64,000 bases of DNA from NCBI GenBank assembly GCA_020633335.1, contig JACKDU010000001.1, positions 1,116,001 through 1,180,000 of the forward strand. Reading direction: 5' to 3'. This document shows positions 46,885 through 57,746 of this stretch, piece by piece. The stretch's first letter is position 1, and each line of letters opens with the position of its first letter. The position numbers and the translations under genes are program-made. The notes under the pieces were generated by a model that had not been told where the DNA came from, ran no database searches, and was given only the letters and a program-made list of their open reading frames with translations. The stretch is from Myxococcales bacterium (GTDB lineage Bacteria > Myxococcota_A > Polyangia > Nannocystales > Nannocystaceae).

Positions 46885-48266
46885 GCGCCGACGCGCGGCG
46901 CCAGCGAGGCCGGCCCGCGCCGCCGGATCCAGAGGACGAGGAGCGCGGCGATCACCCCGAGCGCGAGCGTGAGCCCCCACCAGAGCCCGCTGACCCCGAG
47001 GTCCTGTCCGAAGGGGAAGGCGAGCCAGATCGCCAGCGGGAGGCCGAGGACGTAGTAGCCGACGAGGTTGAAGACGGCCGCCGGGCGGGTGCGGCCCATC
47101 CCCCGGAGGATCCCGCCGCCGACCACCTGGAGGCCGTCGAAGAGCTGGAAGGCGGCGGCGACCGGGAGGAGGCCGGCGGCCAGGGCGATCACCGCGGCGT
47201 CGTCGCTGTAGGCGTCAGGGAGGAGGTCGCGGAGGGCGATGAAGAGGACGGCGGCGACCGCCATCACCCCCGCGCCGATCCCGAGGGCGACGCCGGCGGC
47301 CCGCTGGGCGTCGTCGTAGCGGCCGGCGCCGAGGAGGTTGCCGACCCGGGTGACCGCCGCCATCGACACCCCGAGCGGGACGTTGAAGGAGAGCGACGCG
47401 AGGTTGAGGACGATCGTGTGGGCGGCGAGCGGGACCTCGCCGAGGCGGCCGGCGAGGAGCGCCGCCGCCTGGAAGGCCCACATCTCGAGGCCGAGGTGGA
47501 GGCCGACCGGGAGGCCGAAGGCGAGGATCTCCGCGAGGCCGGCGGGGGCGAGGACCGCCCGGCTCCAGCGCGGCCAGGCGCCGCGGTGGAGCCCGAGCGC
47601 CCGGATCGCGGTCGCCAGGCCGAAGAAGAGCGCGTAGCGGGTGAAGGCCGTCGCCGCGGCCGCGCCCTCGAGGCCGTAGCCCGGGAGGCCGAGGCCGCCG
47701 AAGATCAGGAGGCGGTTGCCGGCGAGGTTGAGGAGGTTGGCCGCGAGGATCACCCACATCGCCGGCCGGACGACGCCGCGCCCCTGGAGGTACTGGCGGA
47801 GCGCGAAGAAGCCGAGGAAGGCGGGGATGCTCGGGATCTGGACGCCGACGTAGTCGCCGGCGAGGGCGGCGAGGGTCGGCGACTGCCCGAAGAAGATGAG
47901 CGCGGGCTCGCAGAGCCACCAGAGGAGGCCGATCAGCGGCGAGAGGAGGAGCGCGAGGACGAGGCCGCGCTGGAGCGCGAGGCCGCTGCGCTCGCCGTCA
48001 CCGGCGCCGTGGGCCTGGGTGACGATCGGATCGATCCCCAGCATCACGCCCATCCCGAGGACCAGGGTCCCGTAGATCCAGACGTTGCCGAGGGCGGCGG
48101 CCGCGAGGGCGTCGACGCTGAGGTGGCCGACCATCAGGGTGTCGACGACCCCGAGGGCCATCGTCCCGACCTGGGTCACGACGATCGGCAGCGCCAGGCG
48201 GAGGAGCGCCCGGAGCTCGACGGCGATCGAGAGCGCGCGCTCCCTGGCGTCGCGTTGCGGGTCCAT
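46881..48266 (-). CDS. MATE family multidrug/sodium antiporter
   Basis: 461 residues, 12 TM segments. The family opening is LRLALPIVVTQVGTMALGVV followed by VDTLMVGHLSVDALAAAALG. A second half repeats the pattern (LPVGLHLGLEMWAFQAAALL, VPLAAHTIVLNLASLSFNVP, GVSMAAVTRVGNLLGAG). Exports cationic compounds in exchange for sodium or protons across the inner membrane. It is NorM-like by the N-terminal motifs. No regulator is adjacent. The start fits the family length. Confidence 0.92.
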   Translation of the reverse strand: MDPQRDARERALSIAVELRALLRLALPIVVTQVGTMALGVVDTLMVGHLSVDALAAAALGNVWIYGTLVLGMGVMLGIDPIVTQAHGAGDGERSGLALQRGLVLALLLSPLIGLLWWLCEPALIFFGQSPTLAALAGDYVGVQIPSIPAFLGFFALRQYLQGRGVVRPAMWVILAANLLNLAGNRLLIFGGLGLPGYGLEGAAAATAFTRYALFFGLATAIRALGLHRGAWPRWSRAVLAPAGLAEILAFGLPVGLHLGLEMWAFQAAALLAGRLGEVPLAAHTIVLNLASLSFNVPLGVSMAAVTRVGNLLGAGRYDDAQRAAGVALGIGAGVMAVAAVLFIALRDLLPDAYSDDAAVIALAAGLLPVAAAFQLFDGLQVVGGGILRGMGRTRPAAVFNLVGYYVLGLPLAIWLAFPFGQDLGVSGLWWGLTLALGVIAALLVLWIRRRGPASLAPRVGA

Positions 48267-48293
48267 CGGTGGTCACGTGCCGTGGTGTCGAGA

Positions 48294-48307
48294 TGTTCCC
48301 GGGGACA
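48294..48307. repeat. TGTTCCCGGGGACA near-palindrome
   Basis: Lies in the 46-bp gap between recN and the MATE gene. It resembles the dispersed TGTCyCTTsGGACA motif but with a shorter centre. It may also act as a small terminator hairpin. Confidence 0.3.
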
Positions 48308-48312
48308 GGTGA

Positions 48313-50187
48313 CTAGGACCCGCTGGTCGCGCGCGCGCGGCCGCGGCGCGCGGGGGCCTCGGCGGCCGCCTTGGCGCCCTTGGTCGCCTTGGCGGTCTTC
48401 TTGGTCGCCTTTGGGGTCGCGGTCGCCGACGTCTTGGCGGGGGTCTTCGCCGGCGCAGACTCGGTCGGCGCCTCCGCGGCCTTCGCTGGCGCCGCGGCCT
48501 CGCCGGGTCGCCGCGCCTCGGCGATGAGCTGGGCGGCGTGCTCGCGGGCGCTGGCGGTGACCCGGGCGCCGCCGAGCATCCGCGCGAGCTCCTCGACCCG
48601 CTCGGCCTCACTGAGCCGCTTGACCCGGGTGATCGTCCGCCCGCCCTCGGTGACCTTGTCGACCCGGAAGTGGGCGTCGGCGAAGGCGGCGATCTGCGGG
48701 AGGTGGGTGATGCAGAGGACCTGGCGCTGCCGCGAGGCCCGGTAGAGGCGGCGGCCGATCGCCTCGGCGACCGCTCCGCCGACGCCGGCGTCGACCTCGT
48801 CGAAGACGTAGGTGGTCACGTGATCGCCGGTCGCCAGCACGCCCTTGAAGGCGAGGAGCACCCGCGAGAGCTCGCCGCCCGAGGCGACCCGGCTCAGCGA
48901 CGCCGCCGGCTCGCCGGGGTTGGCGGTGAAGAGGAGCTCGACCCGGTTGCGGCCGCGGGGGCCGTGCTGATCCTCGGGGAGGGTGTCGACCCGGACCTCG
49001 AGGCGCGCGCTCCCGAGGTGGAGCGCCCGGAGCTCGCCCTCGATCTCGCGGGCGAGGCGCTCGCTCGCCGCCCGCCGGGCCTGGTCGAGGCGGCCCGCGA
49101 GCTCGCCTGCCGCGCGCCGGAGGCCGGCCTCCTGGGCCGCGAGCGCGGCCTGGCGATCGTCGGCGTTGTCGAGCTCGGCGAGCTCCTCGCGCATCGCCTC
49201 GGCCCGGGCCGCGAGCTCCTCGAGCTCCACCCCGTGCTTGCGCCGCAGCCCCTCGAGCTCGTGGAGGCGCTCGGCCGCCAGGTCGAGCTCGCCGGGCTCG
49301 ATCTCGATCTCCTCGGCGAAGCGCGAGGCCGCCGACGCCGCCTCCTCGCAGGCGATCTGCGCGGTCGCGAGCTGCTCGGAGATCTCGGCGAGGAGGCGCG
49401 ACGAGCCCGGGCCCCGGCGGGCCTCCTCGACGAGGCCGGCGAGGCGGGCCGCGATCGCGTCGTCGGCCTCGTAGAGGACGTCGTGGGCCTGGCGGGCGAA
49501 GGAGACCCAGCGCTGGGCGTCGCGGAGGAGGGTGAGGCGATCGCGGAGCCCCTCGAGCTCGCCCGGCTGGGGGTCGATCCGCTCGAGCTCCTCGAGCTGG
49601 AAGCGGAGGTAGTCGGCCCGCGCGGCCCCCTCGGCGACCCGCCGCTCGAGATCGGCGAGCGCCCGCCGGCACCCCTGCCAGCGCTCGTAGGCCGCCGCGT
49701 GCTCGGCGACCAGGGGATCGAGGCCGGCGTAGGCGTCGAGGAGGTCGAGGTGGTGGCCGACGTTGGTCAGCGAGTGGTGCTCGTGCTGCGAGCAGATGTC
49801 GATGAGCTCCTCGCCGACCCGCTCGAGGGTCGCCTGGGTCGTGAGCGTCGACTGGATCGCCGAGCGCCCGCGCCCCGAGCGGCTGATCACCCGCTCGAGG
49901 ATCAGCCCCTCGCGCCACGAGGGGTCGAGGTCGAGGTCGGCGAGGACCGGCTCGATCCGCCCCTGGGCGCCGGCGTCGACCTCGAATTGCCCCTCGACCC
50001 GGGCGGCGTCGGCCCCCTTGCGGACGAGATCGGCGCGGCCGCGCGCGCCCCGGAGGAGCATCAGCGCGTCGACGATGATCGACTTGCCCGCGCCGGTCTC
50101 GCCGGTCAGGACGTTCATCCCGCGGCCGAGCTCGAGGGCGACGTCGTCGAGGAGCGCGAGGCCGCGGACGTGGAGATAGGCGAGCAC
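48313..50187 (-). CDS. recN: DNA repair protein RecN with Lys/Ala-rich tail
   Basis: 624 residues from GTG 50187. SMC-like ATPase for double-strand break repair. Walker A is in NVLTGETGAGKSIIVDALM. Coiled-coil arms occupy about 160-370 with the hinge-proximal region between them. The signature SLSRVASGGELSRVLLAFKG and Walker B VFDEVDAGVGGAVAEAIGRR are intact, followed by VLCITHLPQIAAFADAHFRV. The conserved part ends at about 560. The last 60 residues are Lys, Ala, Thr and Pro (KATKKTAKATKGAK), like histone H1 tails, and are not part of ordinary RecN. GTG is preceded by CCGCCG with no Shine-Dalgarno. Confidence 0.95.
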   Translation of the reverse strand: MLAYLHVRGLALLDDVALELGRGMNVLTGETGAGKSIIVDALMLLRGARGRADLVRKGADAARVEGQFEVDAGAQGRIEPVLADLDLDPSWREGLILERVISRSGRGRSAIQSTLTTQATLERVGEELIDICSQHEHHSLTNVGHHLDLLDAYAGLDPLVAEHAAAYERWQGCRRALADLERRVAEGAARADYLRFQLEELERIDPQPGELEGLRDRLTLLRDAQRWVSFARQAHDVLYEADDAIAARLAGLVEEARRGPGSSRLLAEISEQLATAQIACEEAASAASRFAEEIEIEPGELDLAAERLHELEGLRRKHGVELEELAARAEAMREELAELDNADDRQAALAAQEAGLRRAAGELAGRLDQARRAASERLAREIEGELRALHLGSARLEVRVDTLPEDQHGPRGRNRVELLFTANPGEPAASLSRVASGGELSRVLLAFKGVLATGDHVTTYVFDEVDAGVGGAVAEAIGRRLYRASRQRQVLCITHLPQIAAFADAHFRVDKVTEGGRTITRVKRLSEAERVEELARMLGGARVTASAREHAAQLIAEARRPGEAAAPAKAAEAPTESAPAKTPAKTSATATPKATKKTAKATKGAKAAAEAPARRGRARATSGS

Positions 50188-50272
50188 CGGCGGCTTCTAG
50201 CACAGGCATGCGCGCTTGCCGAGGTCGGACGCGCGGGCGCGCGCAGGCGGCCGCCAGGGCTCGCCGGCGAGC

Positions 50273-50578
50273 TCAGGCGATCTGGGTGTAGCGGACGATC
50301 GCCGGCTCCGCGGCCAGCATGGTCCCGAGGGCGGCGAGCGCCTGGCCGACGTAGCCCGAGCCCATGTGGGCGTCGGCGGCGGCGGCGTTGGCCCAGGTCT
50401 CGTGGGTGACGAAGGCGGTCGGGTCGCCGTCGCACTGCAGGACGTCGAAGCGGACGTTGCCGGGGGCGGCCTTCGAGCTCTCGCTGAGGCGGGTCATCAG
50501 GTCGAGCATCGGCTCGACCTTGTCGGGCTGGACCTGGAGGCGGGCGATCACCTGGACGTGATGGTTGGTCGTGGACAT
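50273..50578 (-). CDS. Antibiotic biosynthesis monooxygenase (ABM) domain protein
   Basis: 101 residues, a single dimeric alpha+beta barrel domain: VQVIARLQVQPDKVEPMLDL, then NVRFDVLQCDGDPTAFVTHE and TWANAAAADAHMGS. Small ABM proteins act as cofactor-free quinone-forming oxygenases, as heme degraders, or have unknown roles (YgiN-like). The heme-degrader Asn and Trp set is not evident. Alone between recN and the divergent DUF4241 gene. Confidence 0.85.
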   Translation of the reverse strand: MSTTNHHVQVIARLQVQPDKVEPMLDLMTRLSESSKAAPGNVRFDVLQCDGDPTAFVTHETWANAAAADAHMGSGYVGQALAALGTMLAAEPAIVRYTQIA

Positions 50579-50759
50579 GGCCGGAGGGTCCGGTCCGGGA
50601 GTCGGCGCGTCGATGGTCGATTTGATCGATCGCCGGCGGCCTGGCGTCGCGGCGATCTGCCGAGGTGATCACCGGTCGCCGGGCTCGTCGATCGGACCGG
50701 CGCCGGGGTTGATCATCCGGTGGATCGCCCGCGCCTTGCGCGGGCGCATCCGCGCGCGC

Positions 50760-50765
50760 TAGCGT
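50760..50765 (+). promoter_or_regulatory. Candidate -10 box (TAGCGT) for leaderless start at 50774
   Basis: TAGCGT ends eight bases before the ATG of the DUF4241 gene. No Shine-Dalgarno. Confidence 0.35.
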
Positions 50766-50773
50766 CCGCGCCG

Positions 50774-51724
50774 ATGACCCGCGCCGGCGCCGACGACGAC
50801 AACGACGACAAGGTCCACAGCGACTTCGACCTCGCCTTCGAGGACGGCGCCCGTGTCGAGGGCTCGTGGGACGAGACCTGGACCATGCGGGTGATCGAGC
50901 TCGGGCACCTCCGCCTGGAGAGCGGGGCGATCCTCATCGGTGACCCCGGCGTCGGCGCCTTCGACTCCGAGCCGCTGGCGCGCCGGGCCCCGCCGGGCCG
51001 CTATCCGGTGCTCCTCGCGGTCGCCGAGATGCCCGGCGATCGCCGGGTCGCGGCCGCCAAGCTCGTCCTCCGTGACGCGTCAGTGCGGCGCTGGGAGCCG
51101 GCCTTCTTCGAGGGCCAGGATCCGGCGGTCAAGGGGCTCCCCTGCTACGGCGTCGACTCGGGCACCGGCACCTTCGCCAGCGCCGAGGCGGCCGCGGCCC
51201 TCACCGACGAGGAGGCGAGCGAGCGCCTCCTGGAGGCCCTCGACCGCGGCGTCCCCGGGATCCCCGAGCTCGGGGCCTGCGCCCACCCGGACGCGCCCGA
51301 GGGCGCGCTCTGCTTCACGTCGGGGTGGGGCGACGGCCTCTACGTCTCGTGGTGGGGGATCGGCGACGACGGCGAGGCGACCTGCCTGGTCACCGACTTC
51401 GGCCTCCTGATCGCCGCGATCTACGAGCGGATCGAGCTCCCCTGGCCGCCGCCGCGGGGGCGGGTCCGTCACCCGCTCCTCGGGGCGATGGAGGCCCGCC
51501 TCTGGCGGCCGCTCCTCGGCCGGCCGCGCCTCCAGCACCGCGGGAAGCGGCTCCCGCGGGTCCGCCTGATCGCGCCCGGCGAGCCGGCGCGGGCGCTGCC
51601 GCCGAAGTGGCGCCTCGACGTCGCCGAGTACCGGGCGGAGGAGGTGCCGCGGGGGGCGCGGGTGGAGGTCGCGTATGTCGTCGGCGAGCGGCCGGCGCGG
51701 CGGGTCGAGGTGTCCGCGTCCTGA
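50774..51724 (+). CDS. DUF4241 family protein
   Basis: 316 residues, cytoplasmic. The DUF4241 block is at about 120-215: YGVDSGTGTFASAEAAAAL, then ALCFTSGWGDGLYVSWWGI and LVTDFGLL. The N-terminal half has strands around GDPGVGAFDSEPLARRAPPG and PVLLAVAEMPGDRRVAAAKL, and the C-terminal 100 residues are Arg/Pro-rich and less conserved. The family is of unknown function and is often encoded near toxin-immunity loci, which gives no proof here. ATG 50774 is chosen over an upstream frame start at 50720. Confidence 0.8.
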   Translation: MTRAGADDDNDDKVHSDFDLAFEDGARVEGSWDETWTMRVIELGHLRLESGAILIGDPGVGAFDSEPLARRAPPGRYPVLLAVAEMPGDRRVAAAKLVLRDASVRRWEPAFFEGQDPAVKGLPCYGVDSGTGTFASAEAAAALTDEEASERLLEALDRGVPGIPELGACAHPDAPEGALCFTSGWGDGLYVSWWGIGDDGEATCLVTDFGLLIAAIYERIELPWPPPRGRVRHPLLGAMEARLWRPLLGRPRLQHRGKRLPRVRLIAPGEPARALPPKWRLDVAEYRAEEVPRGARVEVAYVVGERPARRVEVSAS

Positions 51725-51760
51725 GGGGGCGCGTGCGGCGGTCCTCGCTCGCGCAGCGAA

Positions 51761-51844
51761 GTGTATGTATTTTAATGGATGCACTTGAACGGGCGATTGC
51801 GCCCGTGCTCGCGTGTCTTTGTGTGTGCACTTTAATGTGCATAC
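51761..51844. terminator. Convergent intergenic region with GC hairpin between A+T-rich dyads
   Basis: ACGGGCG-ATTG-CGCCCGT (51789-51806) is a 7-bp stem, 4-nt loop hairpin. It is flanked by two A+T-rich imperfect dyads that share TTTAATG (51771 and 51831), one being GTGTGCAC-N6-GTGCATAC. It lies between the converging DUF4241 and V4R genes and probably acts as a two-way terminator. Confidence 0.55.
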
Positions 51845-51856
51845 TTGGCCGCGGCC

Positions 51857-53569
51857 TCAGCCGCTGCCCTCGTCGCCGATCTTCCTATAGCGATAGGCGA
51901 GCTGCGGACGCGTGAGGCCGAGGGTGCGGGCGGCGGCCGCGAGGTTGCCCTCGGCGCGGTCGACCGCGGAGCGGATCAGCGCCTCCTCGAGGTCGTCGAG
52001 GGCGACCCCGCGGTCGAGCGCCTCGCGGGCGAGGGCGTCGAGGTCGACCGGCGGGAGCGGGGCCTCGGGGGCGGCCGCGCCCGCCTCGCGGCGGAGCTGG
52101 CCGCCGTCGAGGCGGAGCTCCGCCGAGGGGTGGGGGTCGCCGCCGAAGAGGTGGCCGACGTCGACGGGCGCCCCGCGCTCGCCGAGGATCGCCGCCCTTG
52201 CGACCAGCCCCGCGAGCTCGTGGAGGTTGCCGGCGTAGGCGTGGGCCTCGAGCGCACGGCGGGCCCGGCGGGTGAAGCCGGCGAGGGGCTTCTGCAGGAG
52301 CGCCTCCTGTCTCTTGAGGAAGGTGTGGGCGAGCGGGAGGAGGTCGCGCGGGCGCTCGCGGAGCGGCGGCGCGTGGATCGCGAAGGCGCCGCTGCGGAGG
52401 AGAATTCGGCGGGTGAGGGGAGCGAGCGCCGCGTCCTCGGGCGCGCGGCCGAGGGTGATCACCAGGCGCGGCCCGCCGCCGCCGACCGGCTCGCCGGGTC
52501 CGCCGAGGCGCCCCAGGAGGCGGCGCTGGCTCGCCTCCGGCCAGGCGTCGAGGTCATCGACGACGAGGGTCCCGCCGGCGGCCCGGGCGAGCGCGTCATC
52601 GACGTCGGCGACCGCGAGGTGGCCGGCGCCGATCGTCACGAGCGGTCCGGCCGCGCCGGCGCCGAGGCGGTGGATCGCGGCCGCCAGGGTCGAGCGCCCG
52701 CTGCCGACCTCGCCGTGGATCAGCGCCGCCGCGGGGGTCGGCGCGACCGCCTCGACGAGCGCCCAGGTGGCGAGGAAGGAGGGGTCGACGCCGACGAGGC
52801 CGGCGCGCGTGGGGGCGGATGCGAGCTCGTGGGTCGGCTGCTCAACGGGCGGCTCGGCGCTCGCCGGCGCGTTCGCGGCCGCGTCGGCGAGGAACTCGAA
52901 GCCCTCCGGCGGCGCGTCCCAGGCGTCGAGGGGGCGCCCGAGGATCCGGCAGTGGCGGGCGCCGCAGCTCCGGCAGGCGAGCTCGCGGTAGACCACCGGG
53001 CGCCCCATGAAGCCGGTGGTGTAGCCGGTCGCGTAGCCGAGGAGGAGCCAGCACGCGGGGATCGGCGAGCGGCCGCCGTCGCCGGCGAGCGCGGCCGCCT
53101 CGACCTCGGCCGAGCTCCGCCAGAGGAACTCGCCGTGGTACTCGCCGCGGGCGCGATCGAAGCGGACCTCGATCGGCGCGACCGCGGCCATCCCCTCGAG
53201 CGCGTGGAGCTGGGGGCCGGCCGAGAGGAGCTCGAAGGGCGAGGTGCCCTGGCGGATCTCGCGGCTCTCGAGGGCGTCGCGGTAGCCCGAGGTGTAGCCG
53301 ACGCGGAGGAGGAGCGCCCGGGTCCGCTCGATCCCGAGGGCGTCGATGAGCGCCCGTCGGAGCTCGCCGAGGGCGCTGACGTGGAGGAGGACCATCCGCT
53401 CGCGGCCGAGGGTGATCCGGCCGTCGGCCGGCGAGAAGCGGAGGTTGCTCAGGAGATCGGCGCTGTCGGGGAGGCGGAGCGCGTCGTCGTCACCGGCGGC
53501 GACGAAGGGGCGATCGACGGCGTCGGCGTCCGGCGTGGCTTGGCCCGCGGGGGCGGTCGTGCGCGGCAT
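51857..53569 (-). CDS. XylR-N/V4R regulator with sigma-54-type AAA+ domain lacking GAFTGA
   Basis: 570 residues from ATG 53569. The XylR N-terminal activator domain spans about 40-140 (LGELRRALIDALGIERTRAL, RVGYTSGYRDALE). The V4R ligand-binding domain spans about 150-245 and ends ACWLLLGYATGYTTGFMGRP, YRELACRSCGARHCRILGRP, with Cys residues that may bind zinc. The AAA+-like domain has Walker A GEVGSGRST and an acidic Walker B-like LVVDDLDAW, but no GAFTGA loop, so it should not open sigma-54 holoenzyme. The C-terminal Fis-type HTH is AEGNLAAAARTLGLTRPQLA. Known relatives (XylR, DmpR) sense aromatic compounds. GATACT lies seven bases before the ATG. Confidence 0.82.
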   Translation of the reverse strand: MPRTTAPAGQATPDADAVDRPFVAAGDDDALRLPDSADLLSNLRFSPADGRITLGRERMVLLHVSALGELRRALIDALGIERTRALLLRVGYTSGYRDALESREIRQGTSPFELLSAGPQLHALEGMAAVAPIEVRFDRARGEYHGEFLWRSSAEVEAAALAGDGGRSPIPACWLLLGYATGYTTGFMGRPVVYRELACRSCGARHCRILGRPLDAWDAPPEGFEFLADAAANAPASAEPPVEQPTHELASAPTRAGLVGVDPSFLATWALVEAVAPTPAAALIHGEVGSGRSTLAAAIHRLGAGAAGPLVTIGAGHLAVADVDDALARAAGGTLVVDDLDAWPEASQRRLLGRLGGPGEPVGGGGPRLVITLGRAPEDAALAPLTRRILLRSGAFAIHAPPLRERPRDLLPLAHTFLKRQEALLQKPLAGFTRRARRALEAHAYAGNLHELAGLVARAAILGERGAPVDVGHLFGGDPHPSAELRLDGGQLRREAGAAAPEAPLPPVDLDALAREALDRGVALDDLEEALIRSAVDRAEGNLAAAARTLGLTRPQLAYRYRKIGDEGSG

Positions 53570-53690
53570 CGGCGGGAGTATCCCACGGCCGTGGCGAGGG
53601 GCTCGCGGCTCGCCGCGGCGGGGCGTGGCCCGCACCTGGAGAGGGCCCGCGCGCCCGGCTCGCGCGCCGGATCACGGGCGCGCCGGCGCC

Positions 53691-54896
53691 TCAGCGGCGC
53701 CCAGAGCCGCCGGGCGGCGGCGCCGGGTAGACGATCTCGCCGAGCTGGGCGTCGCGGGCGACCAGGAGCGCGCTGGCGATCGCCTGGAGGTCGGCGACGC
53801 GCGGGAGGTAGTCGCTGGTCGCCCAGGCGAGCGCCGCCCCGAAGTCGTCGGCGAAGTCGCCGGCCGCCCGCGATCGCGGCCACACCTCGCGGAAGAGGCG
53901 CTGGCCGTAGTCCCAGGGGGAGCCGATCGCGGGCGCCGGCGCCCCCTCGAGGAGGCGGGCGAAGCCGCGGAGGAGGGCGACGTCGTCGCCCATGCGGGTG
54001 AGGATCGCCGGGGTCCCGTAGGCCCAGCCGGCGACCTGTCCCTCGTTACAGATCACAAATTCGCGGAGGGGCCAGCCGACCTCGAGGTCGAGGGTGCTCA
54101 GGGCGCGGGTCGGCGCGGGGGCGCTGACGTGGAGGGCGCCAGCGATCCGCTTGCGGGCGGCCTTCGCCTCGGCCTCGTTGAGCTCGCCGCCGTCGAGGGT
54201 GAGGTAGCGGAAGCGCGGCCCCTCGCTCTCGACGAGCACCAGGATCGAGTCGTCCTTGAGGGTGATCTCGACGAGCTGGTCGCCGTATTGCTCGCCGGCG
54301 AAGCCGAGGACGGTCGCCCAGGGGTTGGGCCAGGCGAAGCGCTTCTTGGCGCAGCCGGCCTCGCGGAGGAGGCGGGCCGTCGGCGGCACCTTGTCGCCGA
54401 GGCTCTTGAGGAGCGCGTCGAAGCGGCTGAGCTCGCCGCCGGCGGCCCGTGACTTTTGGAGGAGCTTCCGGCTGGCGGCCAGCGCCTCGATCTGCTCGCG
54501 GGTGGTCCAGGTGTAGAGCGTCCGCGGGAGCTTCGAGTCGGGGGCGTTGACGACCGCCTGGGCGGCGAGGCGCTGGCGGAGCGTCGCCTCGTCGAGGGGG
54601 GGCGGGCCGGCCTGGGTCGGCGGCGATGGCTCGCCCTCGGCGGGCTCGGGCTCCGGCGGCGGCGGCTCGGCCGGCTTTGTCTTGACATGTCCCTTGGGTA
54701 AGGTCGAGGGCGGCGGCGTGCTCGGCTCGCTGGCGGCGCAGGCCGCGAGGGCGAGGAGCGCGAGCGCCGGCAGCGAGCGGCCCCGGACGCGCGCCTTCCC
54801 GACGCTCGCCGCGGGCGCGGCCTCTCCTCGACCTTGCGGGGGAGCGATTCCGAGGGCGACCCCGGAGGGCGTGGAGCGGAGGCGGGCGCGGGGCAT
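53691..54896 (-). CDS. Lipoprotein of unknown function
   Basis: 401 residues from ATG 54896. The hydrophobic core LPALALLALAAC ends in a lipobox Cys at about residue 52, which is late. The first 40 residues are Arg/Pro-rich, so a shorter start not recognised here is possible. A Pro/Glu linker follows, with the segment LPKGHVKTKPAEPPPP. The mature part has a helical stretch (RQRLAAQAVVNAP), then a domain with WPNPWATVLGF, YGDQLVEITLKDDSILVLVE and WDYGQRLFREVWPRS. No family recognised. The 3' end lies 121 bp from the V4R gene. Confidence 0.65.
   Translation of the reverse strand: MPRARLRSTPSGVALGIAPPQGRGEAAPAASVGKARVRGRSLPALALLALAACAASEPSTPPPSTLPKGHVKTKPAEPPPPEPEPAEGEPSPPTQAGPPPLDEATLRQRLAAQAVVNAPDSKLPRTLYTWTTREQIEALAASRKLLQKSRAAGGELSRFDALLKSLGDKVPPTARLLREAGCAKKRFAWPNPWATVLGFAGEQYGDQLVEITLKDDSILVLVESEGPRFRYLTLDGGELNEAEAKAARKRIAGALHVSAPAPTRALSTLDLEVGWPLREFVICNEGQVAGWAYGTPAILTRMGDDVALLRGFARLLEGAPAPAIGSPWDYGQRLFREVWPRSRAAGDFADDFGAALAWATSDYLPRVADLQAIASALLVARDAQLGEIVYPAPPPGGSGRR
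54680..54693. repeat. Copy C of the dispersed motif (TCTTGACATGTCCC)
   Basis: Inverted exact copy of the 14-mer at 38270-38283, in the post-lipobox linker of the 53691-54896 lipoprotein. Copy A also lies in a lipoprotein linker. Confidence 0.45.
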
Positions 54897-54906
54897 CGCG
54901 CCATCG

Positions 54907-54912
54907 ACGATA
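54907..54912 (-). promoter_or_regulatory. Candidate -10 box (TATCGT) upstream of 54896
   Basis: TATCGT ends ten bases before the ATG of the lipoprotein gene; no Shine-Dalgarno. Confidence 0.3.
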
Positions 54913-54958
54913 GCAGGTCGGCGACCGCCTCGTCGCGCGCAGAGACCAGGCGCGCGCC

Positions 54959-55312
54959 TCACTTCCGGAGGATCTTCTCCATCGCCTTCCCCCTGGCGAG
55001 CTCGTCGACCAGCTTGTCGAGGTAGCGGATCTCCCGCATCGTCGGCTCTTCGATCGCCTCCACCCGGACACCGCAGACGACGCCCTTGATCAGCGCCCGG
55101 GATGGATTCGGCCGGGGGGCCTCGGCGAAGAAGGTCTCAAAGTCCACCTTCTGATCGAGGCGCGACGCCAGCGCGTCCTGATCATACCCCGTCAGCCAGC
55201 GGATGATCTCGTCGACCTCGGCCCTGGTCCGGCCCTTCCGCTCGGCCTTGGCGACATAGAGGGGATAGACGCTCGCCACACTGGTCGTGAAGATTCGATG
55301 CTTTTCGGTCAT
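54959..55312 (-). CDS. DUF2200 family protein
   Basis: 117 residues, the family's normal length. RIFTTSVASVYPLYVAKAER, AEVDEIIRWLTGYDQDAL, VDFETFFAEAPRPNPSR and LIKGVVCGVRVEAIEEP are nearly identical to DUF2200 proteins across bacteria. Small, cytoplasmic, function unknown; the conserved Cys in GVVCGV and the basic C terminus KAMEKILRK stand out. GGGAG about seven bases before the ATG at 55312 sets the start. It lies 22 bp after the kinase-SUMF1 gene on the same strand and may be co-transcribed. Confidence 0.9.
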   Translation of the reverse strand: MTEKHRIFTTSVASVYPLYVAKAERKGRTRAEVDEIIRWLTGYDQDALASRLDQKVDFETFFAEAPRPNPSRALIKGVVCGVRVEAIEEPTMREIRYLDKLVDELARGKAMEKILRK

Positions 55313-55334
55313 GACACACTCCCTGGCCTTCGCC

Positions 55335-57650
<2,316 letters not shown>

Positions 57651-57734
57651 GGGGGTCGCTCCAGCCTACGCGAAAAGCCGGGGCGGCGGACCGGGGGCGG
57701 CGGCCGGGCGCTGGCGGGCCTCGGCCGGGCCTGA

Positions 57735-57740
57735 TAGCGT
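57735..57740 (+). promoter_or_regulatory. Candidate -10 box (TAGCGT) for leaderless start at 57747
   Basis: TAGCGT ends six bases before the GTG of the FHA gene; no Shine-Dalgarno. Confidence 0.4.
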
Positions 57741-57746
57741 CCCCCG

